Of a stretch of DNA of 64,000 nucleotides, positions 45,145-56,000 are shown piece by piece; position 1 is the stretch's first letter; every line of letters begins with the position of its first letter. The notes beneath the pieces are model-generated. The model made no database searches. It worked only from the letters and a program-made list of their open reading frames with translations, and was not told where the DNA came from. The stretch covers positions 310,001 to 374,000 of the forward strand of contig BDSI01000016.1 of the NCBI GenBank assembly GCA_003117195.1, in the 5' to 3' direction. The position numbers and the translations under genes are program-made. Source of the DNA: Eudorina sp. 2006-703-Eu-15 (Eukaryota > Chlorophyta > Chlorophyceae > Chlamydomonadales > Volvocaceae).

Positions 45145-46512
45145 CGGTTGACGCGATCAAGTAAAACACCGGGTGCAGCCCCGCAGGTGCGGCCCCGAGG
45201 GTGCAGCCCCGCAGGTGCGGCCCCGAGGGTCTGATCTGCGGAGCAAGGGGACCCGGGGGGACGGGCCACGCCATGGGCGCCAGCCGTTGCGCCCTGGGCT
45301 GTTGACTTTCGCCGATGCCCTGACGTGCCTGACGTGCCTGAGTACCTGGGGCGTCCTCTAGGGTGTGACCCGGTTGCCGTGAACGTGCGCCTGACGGTTG
45401 GGACGGACGTGTGGAAGGATGCGGACATTCGGAGCGTGCGGTACGGTGCGATGCCGTACGGTGCAGTACTACTGTACGGTGCAGTATGGTGTGGTACCGT
45501 ACGGTGCGGTACGGTGTGGTGTGGGCGACAGGTACGGTCCGCTGGAGGTTGGGGTACCGCGCGCTGGGGGGGGATGCTGTTCGGGGTGCTGGTGCAGCGC
45601 CACCAGTGACCCTAGCCTGGTCTCTAGGTGTATGAGAAGCGGCGGCGAGGGAGGGGCGGCGCCTGTGGGGGTGGGGTCCCTGAAGCTGGCTGGGGGAGGG
45701 GGCAGGGTGGGGCGCTCCTCCGCGCCTTACCTCAGTTGGGGCTCCAGGGTTGGCCTCCGGGGCGCCGGGGCGGCACTCCAGGGTGGCTTGTCGAGCCCCC
45801 TTTGCCTTCGAGGTGGTGGTGAGGTGGTCGGCCGACAGGGCAGCCTGTCTGGCAGAAGGCTTTGTCCGACCGCCCCGCGTAGGGATGTCTGTTTCGTAAA
45901 CGGGTCGCAAAGCGCTGAGAGGACGACCGAGGAAATTTTCGGTCCTGGTTGGTTCTGTGTCCTTGATTGGCGGGCTTGAATTCCGGGAAAGGGGACCGGC
46001 TGGTGGCCGAAGTGGTGGTGCGGTGGTTCCCTGACAGGGCAGCGTGTCTGGCCGGCTGTGGGCTTTGCCCCGTCGTCCGTAGTAGCAATGATGGCTCCCC
46101 GGGAGCCAGGGATTCAGGAGCGGGACTTCAACCAGCAGCGTCTCTGCAGTCGCGGGTTCTCATAATCAGCGGCGACGAATAACACCTCATCCTGGGAGAC
46201 GTATTTCGACCAGGCGGCGAGCTTGTTTGCATGGGGCTTTTTGACTGGCTTACACACAGGACGCAGCTGGTCAGGCGCTGTCAAAGGCGGTTGGAAGTTA
46301 TCCGCATCCGTAAAAGCGGTTAACTTTGTTGGCCCGAGTGTGAACGAAGTCAAGACAGTCGGATGCGAAACGCTCGACCTCATCAAAAGCATGCCATGGT
46401 ATACGTTGCGCCCGACATTTTCCAACACAGAAAACGCTTCCAGTCAGTGACCTGTCAGTTGCATTTGCCGGCAACAAACGGTCGCGAGCCCGCCAACAGG
46501 CTACGCCATAGT
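45145..46512. other. Region between CCZ1 and the flavin-reductase-like gene
   Basis: It begins with a 29-bp tandem duplication (45171-45230). It continues with a cluster of TACGGT/GTACGG phrases (about 45438-45540) and two diverged direct repeats about 195 bp apart (around 45810-45880 and 46005-46078). No exon is supported. It should contain the CCZ1 3' UTR and the next promoter. Confidence 0.5.
45171..45230 (+). repeat. 29-bp tandem duplication after CCZ1
   Basis: Two copies of GTGCAGCCCCGCAGGTGCGG followed by CCCCGAGGG lie immediately downstream of the CCZ1 stop codon. Confidence 0.85.
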
Positions 46513-49449
46513 ATGGCGTCGCTCTTTGGGGCGTTTGCTCTCGGCTTCGCAGTTGCAATTAGCGCGAGGGAAGGCGTCACACGCATTATCTCTCGTCATC
46601 GGCGAAAGGCCAAAGCCGAGGATGCCACGCAAGCAGATGGGTCGCTGACGTCTCCCGCAGAAGTTCCAGCATGGCAGCCCGCAAGGGCTGTGCCTCCACC
46701 CCATCCTAATTGGAAACCTGGGGATGCTCAGCCCTGCCCGTTGCCAGGCGCAGGACAGTATGTGCTCGTGGATGTCGCGACCACGCCGGCCAGCGAAATG
46801 TACCCGCTGGTCATTTCCGCGGCTGTTCCCAGACCAGTAGCTTTCATTTCGTCAATCGATAACTCGGGGAACGTGAACTTGGCACCGTACAGCTTCTTCA
46901 ATGCAATGGGTAAGCCTGAGCGTTCGTGGTATGGACCATCATGCTTGCGAGGATACGCATTCTGATCGGGGATAAATAAATTTTAGTGTTATGTGGAGGC
47001 CATTGCGTGGAAAGTGGTACAGCCATACGGCAGTTGAAACATCTATGGCTAGGGCTCCGTTGCGAACAGTATCGCCTCCGCAATATCCTACGCTCTCTCC
47101 CCCCAAGGGGTCACCCCACAGTCCTCCCTCACCCCACATTCCCGCTTACACACACCGCCGGAATCCGCTGAAGATTCCCATCGCGTTGCAGGCTTCAATC
47201 CCCCTACGGTGGCGATCGGGCTGTGCCACTCCGCCGCCCGGCAGGAGGGCAAGAAGGACACGCTGCATAACATCGAGCAGACCCGGTGAGCAGCTGGCCC
47301 CCTTTATCCCCCTCCCCCCTCTGTGAGCAGGCCCCCCGCCTCCATCCCTCCTGGGCGCTCCGTCCCGCTCGTCCCGCATTGCCCTGGAAAGAAAAGAAGG
47401 GGTCGGGGAGAAAGATCAGCCCTGCAGTCCGTCGCGGTTCCAACGCCGGCTGACGTCCAGGCGCTGGCACCCGTGGGTGCACGGTGCGGCCTCATCCGCC
47501 TTCCCGGACCCGCAGCCTCGTTAGGAACCGTGTCGCGGACAGCGCGAAGTGCAGCCGCTGGGGGTCAGGAGGCCCCACAAGCCCCGTGGTGTGGTTGTTG
47601 TTATTGTGTTGATCCACACGGAAGGGCCCCCGGGGAGGTCAGGCGGGTGGCCAGTGAGCCACCCTCGTAGCCCGGTAGGTTTGCTGCGACCCATGGGACG
47701 GCCAGAAGCACCGGCGGACCCATGGGTCGCGTCCTGACCCAGCCCGCAAAACGACCATGCATTAACTCGTGCGGACCTCCGCCTCAACCACGACAAGTGC
47801 ACCTATATAACCACCACCCAACCGCCACCCAACCACCTCCCAACCACCACAACAACTCTCCTGCCCCGCAGCGAGTTTGTTGTCAACATCATCAGCGAGT
47901 GGTTCGTGGAGGCCGCCAACCACACGTGCGGGGACTACCCGCCCGGGGTGGACGAGATGAAACTGGCGGGTCTCACGCCGCTGCCGTCCACCAAGGTACG
48001 ACATCGGTACGGCATCGGTACGGCGGCTGAGATTCCCGAAAAGGGGAGCCCTGTCGTCCCACTTCGAGGATGGAGTGGAGGGTTTCCATCCGCCACCGGT
48101 GCGGGCGGGAGGGAAAGGGGGGGAAACGGAGCAGTGCTTGAGGAGCGCACGAGCTGGGCTGCGATCTCGCTGTCTTGGAAGTGACGCAAGAGGGGCGGGG
48201 CTGTGAAACAACGATTCAAGTGCAGCGAGGTGCGGCCAGCTTGGTTGCTCGCGCGAGTCACCGGTGCGCCCATACCCCCCGGGGGATGTCATCCCCGCTG
48301 CATCCCCTGTCAAGCCCTGGCTCCCCTACCTCCCCGCCCCTACCTCACAAGTCACCACCCCTTACCTCCCCGCCCCTACCTCCCCGCCCCTACCTCCCCA
48401 CCCCAGGTGAAGCCCCCCCGGGTGGCGGAGTCCGCGGTCCATATGGAGTGTCGGCTGCGGGACATACACCGGGTGGCCGACACGTGAGCGCTGAGCGGAG
48501 GTGCCTCTCTAGGGGGGCGGTGGGGGAGGCCAGGTTAGGGGGATGGTTGAGAGGGCTGTTTGGGAGGGCTGTTTGGGAAGCGGGTTTCCCTGAGGGCGCG
48601 TGCATGGGGGGAGGGGGAAGGGAGGGGATGAAGCGGAACGAAAACCCGACACAGCCAGACGGGGGATGGTTCGGTTAGGGTTGTGTGCGGGCGCGGGGAA
48701 AGCGGCCGTCCCTGTGCCATGCACGCACTGCAAATGTTGAATGATTGGATGTTTCAGCGGGCCTCACGGAAGGCATCGTCGGTTCGTGCGGGGTGTCGCT
48801 GGTGGCTGTGCGGCGGCAGATGGACAGATCCCTCCCCCCCACCCAGCACCCACCCGCACTTGCACCCCGACCGGTGCACGGGTGTGGGCCGGGCCGGTGT
48901 CCCAGCTGAACCCGCACACATCCGACGATCCGAGGTTCCCAGACGCGCCAACTGGGCGTGCCCGCGCCGGCGCCGGTGGCGCGGCGAAGTACCGTACCGT
49001 ATGATCCGGTCGAGCCGCTGGCACGTCAGCCGCTCTCCGTTTCTATGTTGGCTTTCCCATCAAGTACGGTATCCCTCCCGGGGCTCGGCGCTCGTGTCGG
49101 TTCCGTTTGAGCCAATAACCCCTCCTCGCCCTCCTCGCGGTCTCTCTACGATCCCTCCCTCCCCCCAAATCGCAACCCCTGATGATGATGCGGCATGCGC
49201 GCGCCCGCCCGCAGCGCCGGCGCCGTGACCACCTCCATCGTGATCGGTGAGGTGGTGGCCTTCCACATCGACGCCGCAGTGGCGGGCCGCAGCCCCACGG
49301 GTCGCCTGCTGGTGGACATGACGAGGCTGGCGCCCGTGGCGCGCTGCGGGGGCATCACCTACGCCCGCTGTACGGAGCTGTACGACATGGGCCGGCCCGA
49401 CAAGAACGGCGTCTACCCGCAGCAGCCCGCGCCGCCCAACAAGGCGTGA
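46513..49449 (+). CDS. Flavin-reductase-like (FMN-binding split-barrel) protein
   Basis: Members bind FMN in a split barrel and act as flavin reductases or NAD(P)H-flavin oxidoreductases; the substrate here is unknown. Five exons (46513-46909, 47192-47285, 47872-47995, 48407-48483, 49215-49449) give 308 residues. The domain shows PLVISAAVPRPVAFISSIDN, NVNLAPYSFFNAMGFNPPTV, DTLHNIEQTREFVVNIISEW, LAGLTPLPSTKVKPPRVAES and TTSIVIGEVVAFHIDAAV. Before it, an N-terminal hydrophobic segment (MASLFGAFALGFAVAISARE) and a polar linker of about 70 residues suggest a membrane anchor or targeting signal. An in-frame ATG at 46363 would add 50 residues, so the start is not settled. TGTAA follows the stop by about 185 nt. 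Confidence 0.88.
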
Positions 49450-49633
49450 GGTCGGCGGCGGCGGCGGCGGCGGACCGCGCGGTTGGCGGTTGGGTCGCGA
49501 GGGGTGCTGCTGCGCGTCGGGCGTCGCTGGACAGACGCCAACCGCCCTTCGCGTCAGCGCTAAGCCCAATATGGTTCCCGCTGGCTCTAGCTACCCTTCG
49601 GCCTCTCTTGGGATTTGTCTCCGAAGGCCACTT

Positions 49634-49638
49634 TGTAA
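49634..49638 (+). promoter_or_regulatory. TGTAA polyadenylation signal of the flavin-reductase-like gene
   Basis: It lies about 185 nt after the stop codon at 49449, a typical spacing. Confidence 0.7.
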
Positions 49639-50872
49639 CTGTTACGGACTCCACGCGCGCCATGCGTCGCGTCCGCCTCCACGGGCGAACGGCTGGCCGC
49701 CGCTACGGAGCTCATTCACGTAACTGTCAACTGTCAACCGCCATGGACTCCAGGGGTACCCATTCGCCGCGTCGTGATCTGCCTCCCTGGCAGCGGAGGG
49801 AGGGAGGTGGCGTCGGTCCGGGGGATAGGGTGGATAGATAGGGTGGATCTACTTTTTGGCGGATGGCCTGTTGGCGGCGGAGAGCTGACGGAGAGTTGCT
49901 GCTGAATCTTCCGACGAGTCGGGTCATCGGTGCGACGCGACCGGGCGCATGCCTGTAGGGTATGCCGTACCCAGTCCATGCTCGGGGGGGAATCGCCGCA
50001 CAGATATAGTGATACAGCGCTGGTCATGCCGCTCACCAACGTGCAAGGAGTGCAAGTTGGCCGCTCGCTTGCAGCAAACCCTAGCCCTCAACCCCCCTCA
50101 ACGCCTCAAGCCCAGGCAGGAAGTGGAACCCGCACCTTTGGTCCGATCCATCGAGCCCATCTAGACGACCTCAAGTCCTTCGGGAAGGCATGTGTGCATG
50201 CATATGAATGTATCACATACCATTTACCATATCATATCAACGGTACTACTACTACTATATATGCCAAGAGAGCAACCGCGACAAGAAGACTTGCTTCCTG
50301 CGAGGTACTTCCTGAACGAGTCGCACGAAACAAAAGGGGTATAGGGCCAATCACATCGAAAGCCGCCAACTCCAGGAAACCACGCGAACGAAAGTCATGC
50401 GTGCAGTGTTTCTCGTACTAAAAAAAATACCGTATTGACAGACTGCCTCCCTCAAGGAACTGACGTTCCAGTTAACACCGCTGCCTCCGGCCCTTACTGC
50501 ACCATGCTGGCACGCACGACCCCAAGCCCACACAACCCACACGGTGTGCATCTTGTAGTACCGGTACAGTGTGTGGATAGGCTTCCGGGCCCTGCCTAAG
50601 GGTTTATGTCGCGGTGTGCATTTGACTTCGCGCGCAAGAGGGATCAAGCACGCCTGAAGCCCTTTAAGCGCACCAGATCTACCCTAACCGACTAACCGAC
50701 AGTGTTGCTTCACCCCCCGCCGGTCGCACGGCCGCGCACCGCCTGGGTATCTTCCGTACTTGTACCCGTGCCATACCGCTCGCCTCTCTACTTTGTGTCG
50801 TGTCTTTCAGCGGTCCCTGTCCCGCACATGTACAGTTGCACACCCACCCCTCTCCCTCCCTCCGTCTCTCTC

Positions 50873-50903
<31 letters not shown>

Positions 50904-51058
50904 TCTCTTTCTCCTCTCCCTGCGCCCACGCTGACGGTATCTGCCACAATCCTCTCCCGTCGAGGGCATCCAAACGACCCGTGGGGGGGTCAGTGCGTTG
51001 TCCCGTGGACCAGACGTGGGCGCCTAGGAGCCGAGTACGTCCCCCGACCCCGGGGTTT
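49639..51058. other. Convergent intergenic region with a CT microsatellite
   Basis: The region lies between the flavin-reductase-like gene and the 3' end of the PAP2 gene. It contains a CT-rich tract at about 50851-50918 and a small AT-rich part near 50200-50270. No exon is supported, and no TGTAA for the minus-strand gene was found. Confidence 0.5.
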
Positions 51059-52782
51059 TCAATTCAACCCCGACCCCGACTCCGCTCGCTGCCGCTGCTG
51101 CCGCTGCCCGTCCCTTGCGTCTCCCTCCGCGGCCAGTCGCTCCGTGACGACTGCCAGCCCCGAAACCAGCGCCGCCCCCAGCGCCGCCCCCGCCAGCGTG
51201 TCGCTGAGCCAGTGGACGTCCAGACCCACTCGGCCCACGATGGTGGTTGCGGTGGCGACAGCCCATAAGGCCCAGGAGTGCTGCATGGACAGTCGGGTGA
51301 GCGGGGTGGTGGGTGCCCGCAATAATGCGGGCGGTAACGAGTGGACTAGGACGAGGTGATCAAAGAAAGGGTGGCGTGGCCGGGTGCGGGGACGGCGCGT
51401 GGTGCAGCATATGAATACGGCAGCAAGATTGATTGAGAGGAGGCAGACGGTGTCACTGTTATGCCGTACCTCCTCCCAGGGTTGCGACCACAACCCGCAC
51501 ACATACCCCCGCCCCGCGCATCGACCCTGTGCCGCCGTACCATCCATGTCGTACCTGCACCGAATAGATCAGCTCAAAGATGGGATGCGCGGCGGCGTCC
51601 TCGCCTCCGCCACCACCGTCACCACCGCCCTCCTCCCCAGCGCCGCCACCCCTCGCCCTGCTGCTGTTCTTGCTGCCGTACACAACCGGCAGCAGCACGA
51701 ACAGCAACGCGCCCACCAGCAGTGCCACGCAGGCGGCGTGGCCGCTGGGGAAGGACGGCGTGTGTTTGATCGTGGAGGGCCGCACCCGACCGAACCCGCT
51801 CTTGAGGGCTTCCATGAGGGCCGGGTCGTGCTCGATGGGCCCGACGCCAAAGACCCAGAGCGCCCAGGCGATGGCACACGCCTTCCAGGCCAGCGGGCTC
51901 CGACGGCTCTTCGTTGAGGGCCGAGGGCCGAGTGATAGGGGGTTCAAGGGCAAAGGGCAAAGGCCACGAACGCGTGACGCGGTCAGGCGGGGCGTCGGAA
52001 AGCAAGTCAATCATTTCATGGCAACCAGGCTTGCAAGCGCACCGCGTGGTGTGGTGTGGCATAAAGGTTACGTTATGGTGTGTGGTGACGCCGAACGCGT
52101 CGTGTCGTGTCGTCCAGTGCCCCACCACCATCGAGTGAGCCACTCCTGCCGGAAGGAGAGAATCTCGCTGTCGTACTCCCCCTGCCTGCCACCCCTACGT
52201 GCCAAGGGAGCTCCGCATCGTCCGCATCCGCGCACCACGTACCATCGCCGTTGCGGTGGCGAAGATCCAACCCAGGCTGGCGAGCATGGAGCTGCCGTTG
52301 CTAAGCACATGGCCGAAGAGCAGCCGCCGGAGGTCGGGGTCCAGGGCCGTCTGCAAGCTCTGCGCCGCCTGGTGGACCCACTGGTCGACTGGCTGCAGGA
52401 GGTGTAGACTGTGAGGGTCAAAGACATCCAGCGCGACAAGAGAGTATAGTCCGATTGTTGAAAAGATAAATGCTGGATGTGCAGCAGGGCTGCGGAAGGC
52501 TGGCGCAGCGGGCCGCGGGGAGGAAGATGTTTCTACAACGGAAACCAGCTCCACTCGGGGCGCTTCGGTGGGCTCGCTGATGACCGAGACGGAGATTGGA
52601 GCGCCTGAGGATCTGTTTGGTTGCGTGGATGCATGCGTTCTGTGCTGCGCCAGGCGCACGGAAAGCGCAAGCAGCGGGGCTCGCGCCGTAGGGGCCCCGC
52701 GTAGCGGCCTGTGGCCCAATGAAAGCATTACATACAGAAATATATTAACATCACTTGCACAATTTACAAAACTCGCCTTCAT
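51059..52782 (-). CDS. PAP2-family phosphatase, membrane protein
   Basis: PAP2 enzymes remove phosphate from lipids such as phosphatidic acid or prenyl diphosphates at membranes. Three phase-0 exons (52782-52243, 51908-51555, 51280-51059) give 371 residues. All three catalytic motifs are visible: KSGFGRVRP (Lys216 to Pro224), PSGH (234-237, catalytic His237), and GRVGLDVHWLSD with His321 and Asp325. The third motif has Gly where many members have Ser. Hydrophobic helices flank them (FIFSTIGLYSLVALDVF, ACAIAWALWVFGVGPI, ACVALLVGALLFVLLPVVYG, LAGAALGAALVSGLAVV). The first about 100 residues are Ser/Arg/Pro-rich and may target the chloroplast. A Gly/Glu-rich insert lies between motifs two and three. 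The start codon is 281 bp from that of the divergent JmjC gene. Confidence 0.9.
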
Positions 52783-53062
52783 TCCTTGATCTTTCAGGGC
52801 TTCGGTCAAGGGCACTAACTGACAACCCCCGGAAGGTCGACGTCGTCACGTCGAAGTTGCGTGAGGGAAATGCGTAACTGGTCATAACTATCAGCAGGAT
52901 CATGACGTAGAAGCTTACTCATCACCCTTGAAATGATTATAGCAAATTTAATACACGGCTGTCGGTGTTTGCACACTTGCTGAAGTCCTTCCGGACGTTT
53001 AGAGCTCACAGTCGATAATATAACATCAAGGCTTGGAATAAGACCAAGCTTACACGCCACAG
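52783..53062. promoter_or_regulatory. Compact bidirectional promoter region
   Basis: Only 280 bp separate the start codons of the PAP2 gene (minus) and the F-box/JmjC gene (plus). The sequence is AT-richer than its flanks, with GATTATAGCAAATTTAATAC near 52934. A 5' UTR exon elsewhere cannot be excluded. Confidence 0.5.
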
Positions 53063-56000
53063 ATGAATGAAGCGGTGCAAGCTGATGCGGAGCTTCGACA
53101 GAATGGGCTGGGCAGTCTTGCAGTGCTCCACGACCATTTGATCTCCTATATCACGTTCCTTTTGGATCTGGAAGATGTTGTGCGACTGTCCTGCTGCAGC
53201 CGAATCCTGCGCGTGTTCGCTTGCGAGGAGCCGTTGTGGTTAGGGCTCTGCCTGAAGTTGCAGGAGGGCGTTGTGGAGTACAAGGTAAGCGCCATGGACA
53301 GCTCCACCCGTCTTGTAATCATCTTGGTGGGCCTTTAAATATACAAATATGGACGGTGCGGCCAAGGACCGACAGTTGGGGTGGGCGGCACAAGGGCCGG
53401 TCGGTAACGACATACGTGTACATCACACACACGTCGTGTCTTCCTCCACCAGAACTGGACGACAGTATCAGCTTGATAACAGCTTCGGATGGTCAGGAAT
53501 GGAATGGCTGGTGGGACCTAACGGGTGGCCCACAATTCTGCACGATTGCTGCACCACGATCTGAACCTCCTTTGCATCCCTTGCACTCGCGCTGCGACAA
53601 GGTAGGTAAGGCAGTGATCTCACTGCACACCCGCGAAGACCAGGATCTTAAGGATGCCCTCTTGGTGCAACGTCCACCGACTCGCGTCCTGCAGGCAAAC
53701 TGGCGTCAAACCGCTCTCGCCACCTACACCGCCAAGCCGGTGCCGGCAGAGGCGGTGGCCGCCGCGGCGCGCCCGCTGCCGCCGCTGCAGGGGCTGTCCT
53801 CCGTGTTCCTCTACAGGCGATGGTGGGTTCAACTGGGGTTTAGCGCGGGCCTGGGCCTGGCACAGGGGCATGTGCGGGCTGCAGCTGTGCTGTTGAGGCG
53901 ACCTCCAGCTGGCAGTGCCTGCGGGCTCGTGCCTTTGCCGTACTTGCGGTTGGCCACACGCAAATCGCGTGCAATCCTCTTACAACCCGCGAAACCGGGG
54001 TAAGCCGCGGAACCCCGGGTAAACCGCGGCGCCGCGGGTAGGCCGCGAAACCCCGGGTAAGACGTGTAACATCGCGGGTGAATCACGTGAGGGTGGACCT
54101 CACCGCCCCGCAGGTACCGATGCCACGTGGACCTCAGCGGGTTCGTTCCCCCGCCGGGGGCCGCCACCGTGGAACGCGTGAACGCGGGAGGCATGTCGCC
54201 AGCGGAGTTCATGGAGCGGTACGACAAACCCGGGCTGCCCGTGCTGATGGACGGGCTGATGGACAGTTGGCCGGGTAGGTCACGTCGAAAGCTGGTCGAG
54301 AGCTGGACGCGTGTGGGGTGGGTCATGTCTGAATGACGCCAAGGGTCTCGCACCGCTCGCGCTGCTGCTCTTAGTGATCCTACTGTTGTTGCCGCTGCCG
54401 TATTCTGTTGTAACCGTTACAAGGTAATGGAACCGTCAAAAGATACCGTAATGGAATCATTACAAGGTGGAGACCCTGCTGCTGTTATGGTGTTGCTGGC
54501 GTTTAATGAAAAGCCCACCCAGAACCGCCCAGGCCCGGTTGTTGGTGTTGTTGCTGCTGCTGAGTGCCGCGCACCAGTCCCAGGAGTCCCGTGGCCGCCC
54601 AAAAAGGCTCCAGCCCGGGCCGCTGTTACCCCGGTGTTAGGCAGGCCGACCTGCTGGCCGATAACCGTGACCCCCGCCGCCTGCATCCCGACCCCTTGCC
54701 CCGCGCCGCCCCGCGCCGCCCGCTCCCATCCTGCCATTCGCCGCCGCAGTGTCCGCCTGGTCGCTTCCCGCCCTCTCGGACGCCTTCCCAGCCGCCCTGT
54801 TCAAGGTGTCCAAACCTCACGGCGGCCGGGCGCTGATGACCATGCGCGCGTACGTGGACTACATGACCCGCCAGGTCGGTGCGTGGGAGAGGCAGAGGAA
54901 GAGGGAGAGGGAGCGGCAACAGAGAAAGCGAAAACAGAGAAAGCGAGCGCACAGGGAGCGAAAGCAGAGGAAGAGGAAGAGGAAGGGGGAGCGATAACAG
55001 AATGGCAAGCATCGAGCAAGCTAGCAAGGGGTGTACGGGCCCGACGGTTTTGGATGGACGTGTCGCGTGAGCCGTTGACGTTCGTGTCAAGTCATGGCGC
55101 AGCCGCTGGGTAGTCGGTGCGGAAGACGCCACCTGTCCGTGGATGGATGGCTGACGGTTCTTATTTTCTGGATCCGATTGCCGTACGGAATGTATATCTT
55201 GCCGAATCGGTGCTTTGGGGCGCGAGCTTCCTGAAGTTAGGAAACTGTCTGTTCGCTTTTACGGCAGCTATCCGCGTGTGTGTTTAGAAATGCAACCCGC
55301 CCGACCCAAACCGCGTGTGTGTGTATGTGCGGAGCCGAAATATCCTTCGGGGTTCCCGCGCGCGCTCCCCGGGGTCGGCCCGCCCCCTTCCTTCAGGCGG
55401 ACGAAGAACCGCTGTACGTCTTCGACCCCAATTTCGCGGAGGCAGCCCCGGGGATACGGCAACTGTACGACGTGCCGCGTGTTTTTACCCAGGCAGGTTA
55501 CTGGGTCCGGGTCCGATCGGGGGGTATGTGGGTATGAGAGCATAGTGAACCTCGGGATTGGGGACTAGGGATCTTCAGATCCAGTGCAGGTTTGTTCTCT
55601 GCAAGGTTCTATCTCTTCGTTTATCTCCTGAATACCGGGCACAGTCGCTGGCTGGCAGCTGCCTCCTTCCGGCTGTCCAAGCCCCTTGCTGCTGAGGTGG
55701 CCGCGCGCCTGTCATCCGTGACGGTACGGGCCCGTACCCGGCACCTGGGGGAAATACATGGCGAAGCACAGCAGCAGCCCCCACCATGTGGTGTTGGTGG
55801 TGTGCGGACACGCGTGAACCATGATGCAGGTAGCGAATGCTGGTTCTCTTGTGCGCGCGTACCGTACGCAGCCGCACGTCGGCAGCACCCGAGTTTGGTG
55901 TCGTGGGCGTGTGCCCCTGCAGGACATGTACTCGGAGCTGGGAGGCGCGAGGCCCAATTATCGGTGGTTGGTGCTGGGACCAGCTCGGGCGGGAGCCTCA

